Part shown: positions 28,342 to 33,270 of the stretch, piece after piece
Layout: each line of letters opens with the position of its first letter
Numbering within the stretch: position 1 is the first letter of the stretch
Assembly: GCA_025449635.1 (NCBI GenBank)
Contig: JANWIZ010000012.1
Location: 1-33,270 of the forward strand
Origin: Patescibacteria group bacterium
GTDB lineage: Bacteria > Patescibacteriota > Microgenomatia > Woykebacterales > RBG-16-39-9b
Direction: 5' to 3'
Length of the DNA: 33,270 nucleotides
Notes under the pieces: generated by a model
Databases searched by the model: none
Seen by the model: only the letters and a program-made list of their open reading frames with translations
Told to the model about the DNA's origin: nothing
Translations under genes and position numbers: made by a program

Positions 28342-29583
28342 CTAAGTTCCCCATTTTGTCAATAGAATACTAAGATCCAAGATTTCAACTACTCCACTTT
28401 GATTTAAATCAGCTGAAGAATTATTGGTGTTCCAATATGTAAGTAGCAAACTTAAATCAAGGATATCCACTTTAGTATCGTTATTTATATCACCTAGTTT
28501 TTTGTTCACTACTGTAATAGAAATTGCTGATGTTACATTATTCCCAATTCCATCAATAGCTTTCGCCTTTAGGCTATGTGATCCGTCTGTTGCGGTTATA
28601 CTATTCCACGAATAACTATAAGGAGAGCTTGTATCCGTAAAGAGCAACGTGTTGTCTAAATAAAATTCAACTCTGTTCACACTTTGATTGTCTGTTGCGG
28701 TGGCAGTAATATTTACTGTTCCAGAAACTGTCGCACCACTGGTTGGTGAAGTAATTGTTGCTGTTGGTAATGCGTTGTCTACGATTACGATCACTGAAGC
28801 AGTCACTGAGGTGCCTGAGTCATACGCTTTTGCTGATATCGAATGGCTAGCGTTTGAAAGTGATGTTGTATCTAGAGAGTAGTTGTATGGTGACGTTGTT
28901 AAGGTAGATCTAAGTACATTATCAACCAGAATTTCGACTTTAGTAATTGCTAAATCATCGTTTGCATTGGCAGCTATATTGACTGCCCCTGAGACTAAGG
29001 CGTTATTTGCAGGGCTAGTTATTGAAACTGTTGGTGGTGGGTTAATAATCGTATAAGTCCCTGGACTTGAAGTACCCAAAATATCAGTGTTATCAGTACT
29101 TCGTGCAATCAAAGAGCCCGTCGCAAAACTAACTGAAGTCGCACCTGCAACTGTTTTAGCTTTGAAAGTAACACTAGCGATTAATTTATCACCCGTAACA
29201 GCTGGTTGTCCTCCACTGACTCCTCTAGCAATTCTGATACTTCCGTTGCCACCACTACTTTCTGCTGCAACACCAAAAGCACTTCCAGCAAAATCTGTAC
29301 TAATATAATCCAACTTGGTGGCATCGTAAGAAAGATTTGCCTGCACTGCGTTTACGGGATCGTTATTACTATTTTCCCGAATTTGAACTGTAAAATTTGT
29401 ATTCTGATTTATGTTTTGAGTTGTCGGAGTTAGATAAAGTGTGGCCGTACCTGCAGCACGGCTTCGCAGTTCCCTAATCTTATTCAGTCCCCAAACTGTT
29501 AAAGGAATGCTGATTAAAAGAATAATGGTTAGATAAAGTGGTAGGTTCTTGCGGATATTGAGGTATTGGGCTAGTTTTTTCAT
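28342..29583 (-). CDS. Adaptor-like protein: N-terminal TM, cohesin-like domain, two Ig-like domains, dockerin-like C-terminus
   Basis: ATLYLTPTTQNINQNTNFTVQIRENSNNDPVNAVQANLSYDATKLDY...; two SITSPxxxATVSG... Ig repeats; LGDINNDTKVDILDLSLLLTYW...ADLNQSGVVEILDLSILLTKWGT. Confidence 0.82.
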   Translation of the reverse strand: MKKLAQYLNIRKNLPLYLTIILLISIPLTVWGLNKIRELRSRAAGTATLYLTPTTQNINQNTNFTVQIRENSNNDPVNAVQANLSYDATKLDYISTDFAGSAFGVAAESSGGNGSIRIARGVSGGQPAVTGDKLIASVTFKAKTVAGATSVSFATGSLIARSTDNTDILGTSSPGTYTIINPPPTVSITSPANNALVSGAVNIAANANDDLAITKVEILVDNVLRSTLTTSPYNYSLDTTSLSNASHSISAKAYDSGTSVTASVIVIVDNALPTATITSPTSGATVSGTVNITATATDNQSVNRVEFYLDNTLLFTDTSSPYSYSWNSITATDGSHSLKAKAIDGIGNNVTSAISITVVNKKLGDINNDTKVDILDLSLLLTYWNTNNSSADLNQSGVVEILDLSILLTKWGT

Positions 29584-29595
29584 TTTTTTTTGATT

Positions 29596-32500
29596 TTATG
29601 GGCTCCAATTAGATAATAAGATACTTAAGTCAACTATGTCTACAATTGAGTCTCTGTTTAGATCACCCGAGCTACTTGTTGCTCCCCACTTTGACAAAAT
29701 CACCGATAAATCAAGTACGTTCACTTTTGTATCTCCGTTTATATCTGGGTTAGCGTTGCCATTAGTTACTGTGACCGTAATTATAGATGAAATGGTCGAG
29801 TTATTAGCTGCGTCAAAAGCTTTCGCAGAAATTTGATGGCTATTATTTGACTCGCTGATCGTATTCCATGAATAACTGTAAGGAGCTATTGTATCTGTCG
29901 CCACCAAATTACCGTTGAGGTAAAACTCTACTTTTGTTACTCCAACATTATCTGAAGCGGTAGCTGATACATTTACCATTCCTGAAACTGTAGAGTTATT
30001 TGCAGGTGAGCTTATTGAGACTGAAGGGTTTTGTGTGTCAGCTTGAGCTGGTGTTGTTACTGTTGACGGAGAGGATAGGGTTGAAGTATTTGGTACGGCA
30101 TCGTAAGCACTGACAGTATAGGAATAGTTTGTACTGGCAACTACAGTACTGTCGCCAAAACTATTAGTCACTGAGGTAGCAATTTTTGTACTGTTCCTAA
30201 AAATATTGTAGCCGACTACCCCAACATTATCAGTACTAACAGTCCAACTGAGATTTACTTGACTATGACTAACTGCTGTTGCCACAAGATTGCTTGGGAT
30301 AGTCGGTGCTTGGGTATCTGGAATGGTATTGCTAACGGTTACATTTATGGCTGTGGAAACTTTGACATTTCCAGCAGCATCGTAAGCGTTGGCGATTAAT
30401 GTGTGGCTACCGTTTGTATAAGTCGTAGTGTCCCAAGAATACCTATACGGGTCAGTTGGATCCGTACCTTTCACTACACCGTCGACTAGAAACTCAACGT
30501 TAGTTACGCCAGTATTGTCAGTAGCAGCTGCATCTAAAATAACCGCTCCTGTAACCGTCGATCCGCTGGCTGGTGATGTTATCGAAACATTTGGTGCAGT
30601 ATTATCTACGGTTACATTTATCGCGTTAGAAGTAGTAATATTTCCAGCCGCATCGTAAGCTTTAACTGTCAATGAGTGGTTGGCGTTAGTTACCGCTGTT
30701 GTATTCCAAGAATATGAGTAAGGACTACTTGTGTCGCTATTTACAACAGAACCATCCACCAAAAACTGTACCTGCGTAACACTGTTATTATCACTCGCGT
30801 TTGCTGAATAAACTACCGTTCCTTTCAAAAATGCGTTCGCTACTGGTGTTGAAATAGAAGCAGTAGGCATTGAGTTATCAACCGTTACATTTACTAATGG
30901 TGAGGTTCCAATATTATTAGCACTGTCATACGCTTTCGCCGATACGCTTTTTGATCCGTTTGTTGTCAAAGTTGTGTTCCAAGAATAGCTATACGGAGAC
31001 GTTAAGTCTTCCCCAAGTTTTGTAGTTCCGGAGTAAAACTCGACTTTTATGACACCTATATTGTCCGACGCCGATGCTGTGACAGTTGTTGTTCCCGAAA
31101 TATTAGCTCCACTAGTTGGTGCAGTAACTGATACCGTTGGTGGTGTCGTATCGTTACTAGTAGTTACGTTAATCGACACACTTCGGGTATTACCTAGTGT
31201 ATCGTAAGCTGTCGCAGTTATAGTATGGGCTCCGTCTGAAGATAGTGTGGAGTTCCAAGAACAAGAGTACGGCGATGCTGAATCTGTGCAATATAGACTC
31301 CCGTCAATCAAAAACTCTACTTTGCTTACTGTTGAAGTAACATCGGTTGAGGTTGCATTAATATTAACTGAATTCCCAGAGACTGTAGCTCCGCTGGCTG
31401 GTGCTGTTATCGAAACATTTGGTGCAGTATTATCTACGGTTACTGACACCGCCGTTGAAGTACTTGAGTTATTTTGATTGTCATAAGCTTTGATTGTGAT
31501 AGAGTGTATTCCATCTGTTGCGGTAATTGTATTCCAAGAGCAAGAATATGATGAAGTAGTATCGGTACACTTGACTACCCCGTCAACCAAAAACTCGACT
31601 CTATTAATACCACTACCACCGCTATTGTCAGTCGCAGTCGCAGTGATATTAGTTGTCCCAATTAACTTAGTGTTTGCCGCTGGTGCTGTAAGAGAAACTG
31701 TGGGAGCTGAATTATCAACTTTCAGAGTTGTTGCTGTTGAGTTTGTACTGTTTTCTGCGTTATCGATTGCTTTGGCAACAATGGTATGGTTTCCGTTTGT
31801 CACAGTTGTTGTGTTCCATGACCAAGAATAGGGTGAAGATGTATCTGAGCTACTAGGAGAAGCGGCCCCATCAAGATAAAACTCAACTCTATTTACTCCA
31901 CTACCACCGGTATTATCAGTTGCCGTAGCAGTAACTACCACACTAGTCCCTGAAACAAACGATCCAGTAGTTGGAGCTGTCAGAGACACGGTTGGCGCGA
32001 TCGAGTCTGGCGGGATATACTTTACCCCCAGGTAAAAGGCTGCTGGCTGACCAGACTGTAAAGTAAGCACTTGAGTCCAGCCTTGATTATAACTACAACT
32101 AGTGCTCGCTGGACAGGATCCGTGGGCTCTGTTGGCTGAATAGCTTGTTACAACCCAATTAGTACTTGGCTGAGCCCTAAACTGATAGTATTTACCCACG
32201 TTCCGATGTTGAATATAAATCCCATTGGCAGGAATTAATGAGGTGATGTTCCTTTGTCCAGTGGCTGGGTTGTCGTCTGAATTCTCTGTAATAGTTGCCA
32301 CTGTCGAGGAGAAAGCAGGATTACTTGCGCTATTTAATGCTTCCCCTGAATCAAGTCTACCATTCGAATTCAAGTCATTAAAAACTTGTACATCCAGTTC
32401 TACTGTCGGTGGTTTGACCCCAAACCAAATATCCTTAGTTTGACCAGCGGTTAGATTACCTGAAACTGCATCAAAACCAGTAAGAGTCCAATTAGGAGCA

Positions 32501-33270
32501 TTTTGAGGCGCACCAGTTGCAGTCCAGCCCGATGGTGTGTTTAGAAATACATTATAGTTGCCAGTAACTAAATTACTGGCAAAATACCAGGGAGCAGTGT
32601 TGCAGTTAGTAAGTTTATATACCTGATTAAAACTGCTGGGGCCAAGAAGCTCTACCGAAAAACCAGCAAGGGGAAGCGTTGCTGGATCTGCACATCCAGT
32701 TCCAGGCTCTTCAATTAGCTTTTCGTTCGTATCATAAACTCCGTTTCCGTTTTGATCTATAAAAATTCTACCTACTATATTTCCAGTTGTGGGAGGAACA
32801 TTAACGTTAACTGTTATGTATGAGGGGATTTTACCCAAAACAGTTATACTTGCACCGCTTTTTGGATCAGTAAAGGTACTACCTACAGGAATAGCGGTCG
32901 AAAGTCTGTCAGCGGGAGGCGAAGGGTCAACCAGCAGTGACTCTGTTGCACCAGTATTGTAGTAAATGGCTATTTGAGCCCCATCGAATACATTTCCAGC
33001 CCCAGTAATCTGTGCATCATAACCTACCGGCTGCCTGTAATGAACGTAAAGAAAATCACCGTTTCCTCGCGGAATTTTTAATGCCTTAAGACCTCCCGCA
33101 GTTGCAAGAGGAGTAATGTTATAATTTCCGGAGGTTGGGGTAACAATTTCACCAGGATCTAGCCATCCAAACCGTTCTTTGTGTAGCGCTGTATGATGTT
33201 CCCCATAAAAACCCATTATAGATCCATGGTCGTTATAACCCTCGTTTGTACAACCCGAATCCGCAATACT
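29596..33270 (-). CDS. Partial CDS (5' end off the right edge): metzincin (M11/M6-like) protease remnant in window, SdrD B-like domains, seven Ig-like repeats, one FN3, C-terminal dockerin
   Basis: The ORF track begins at Met 33216 but the frame stays open to 33270: SIADSGCTNEGYNDHGSIMGFYGEHHTALHKERFGWLDPGEIV. SdrD-like GRIFIDQNGNGVYDTNEK and VFNDLNSNGRLDSGEA; dockerin NPDINGDTKVNVLDLSVILSKWG...GDLNRDSIVDIVDLSILLSNWSP. Confidence 0.85.
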   Translation of the reverse strand, partial: SIADSGCTNEGYNDHGSIMGFYGEHHTALHKERFGWLDPGEIVTPTSGNYNITPLATAGGLKALKIPRGNGDFLYVHYRQPVGYDAQITGAGNVFDGAQIAIYYNTGATESLLVDPSPPADRLSTAIPVGSTFTDPKSGASITVLGKIPSYITVNVNVPPTTGNIVGRIFIDQNGNGVYDTNEKLIEEPGTGCADPATLPLAGFSVELLGPSSFNQVYKLTNCNTAPWYFASNLVTGNYNVFLNTPSGWTATGAPQNAPNWTLTGFDAVSGNLTAGQTKDIWFGVKPPTVELDVQVFNDLNSNGRLDSGEALNSASNPAFSSTVATITENSDDNPATGQRNITSLIPANGIYIQHRNVGKYYQFRAQPSTNWVVTSYSANRAHGSCPASTSCSYNQGWTQVLTLQSGQPAAFYLGVKYIPPDSIAPTVSLTAPTTGSFVSGTSVVVTATATDNTGGSGVNRVEFYLDGAASPSSSDTSSPYSWSWNTTTVTNGNHTIVAKAIDNAENSTNSTATTLKVDNSAPTVSLTAPAANTKLIGTTNITATATDNSGGSGINRVEFLVDGVVKCTDTTSSYSCSWNTITATDGIHSITIKAYDNQNNSSTSTAVSVTVDNTAPNVSITAPASGATVSGNSVNINATSTDVTSTVSKVEFLIDGSLYCTDSASPYSCSWNSTLSSDGAHTITATAYDTLGNTRSVSINVTTSNDTTPPTVSVTAPTSGANISGTTTVTASASDNIGVIKVEFYSGTTKLGEDLTSPYSYSWNTTLTTNGSKSVSAKAYDSANNIGTSPLVNVTVDNSMPTASISTPVANAFLKGTVVYSANASDNNSVTQVQFLVDGSVVNSDTSSPYSYSWNTTAVTNANHSLTVKAYDAAGNITTSNAINVTVDNTAPNVSITSPASGSTVTGAVILDAAATDNTGVTNVEFLVDGVVKGTDPTDPYRYSWDTTTYTNGSHTLIANAYDAAGNVKVSTAINVTVSNTIPDTQAPTIPSNLVATAVSHSQVNLSWTVSTDNVGVVGYNIFRNSTKIATSVTNSFGDSTVVASTNYSYTVSAYDAVPNTSTLSSPSTVTTPAQADTQNPSVSISSPANNSTVSGMVNVSATASDNVGVTKVEFYLNGNLVATDTIAPYSYSWNTISESNNSHQISAKAFDAANNSTISSIITVTVTNGNANPDINGDTKVNVLDLSVILSKWGATSSSGDLNRDSIVDIVDLSILLSNWSP
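29766..32010 (-). repeat. Seven tandem Ig-like (Big_7-like) repeats, interrupted by one FN3 near 30040-30320
   Basis: Repeated protein pattern (A/S)xTSPxxGxxVSGxxxxxAxAxDNxGVxxVEFxxDGxxxxxDTxSPYSYSWNTxxxTNGSHxxxxKAxDxAGN about every 85-95 aa. Confidence 0.85.

Noticed and set aside
29766-32010. CRISPR array or other DNA-level repeat array
   Set aside because: Repeats are about 270-nt coding units that diverge in sequence, without short identical repeats and unique spacers.
29636-32443. Plus-strand ORFs in the Ig-repeat region
   Set aside because: Mirror-image translations of the repeated Ig domains on the minus strand; their similarity to one another simply reflects the tandem repeats.

Overview
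The window looks like a bacterial chromosome segment of Patescibacteria/CPR type, probably Microgenomates-like (inferred from compact aaRS genes, AT-rich code-11 genes and a secreted protein with an 'LRSRAA' motif after its N-terminal TM; not tested by search). Housekeeping genes: UvrD/RecB-like helicase-nuclease, RmuC, MetRS, TatD, GroES/GroEL with a CIRCE-like operator, an IMPDH-family enzyme, GalU, NYN-domain protein, TsaD, a short ValRS and tRNA-Cys(GCA). A metG-tatD-GT2-...-WecA/MraY-like-UbiA-like block suggests envelope glycan or lipid-linked sugar synthesis. The ORF track misses or truncates two genes that run off the window: (i) a 433-codon minus-strand gene at 1-1299 with unusually high GC; (ii) the large minus-strand protein at the right end, which stays open to base 33270 and carries a metzincin-like Met-turn. 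The most interesting systems are (a) a three-gene array at 27054-33270 encoding a protease/Ig/dockerin protein, a cohesin-like/Ig/dockerin adaptor and a membrane-anchored cohesin-like protein, i.e. a candidate minimal cellulosome-like cell-surface assembly; and (b) a promoter, structured RNA and terminator at 1388-1574 (minus) that displays a 10-nt anti-SD-complementary sequence in a loop with no start codon after it.
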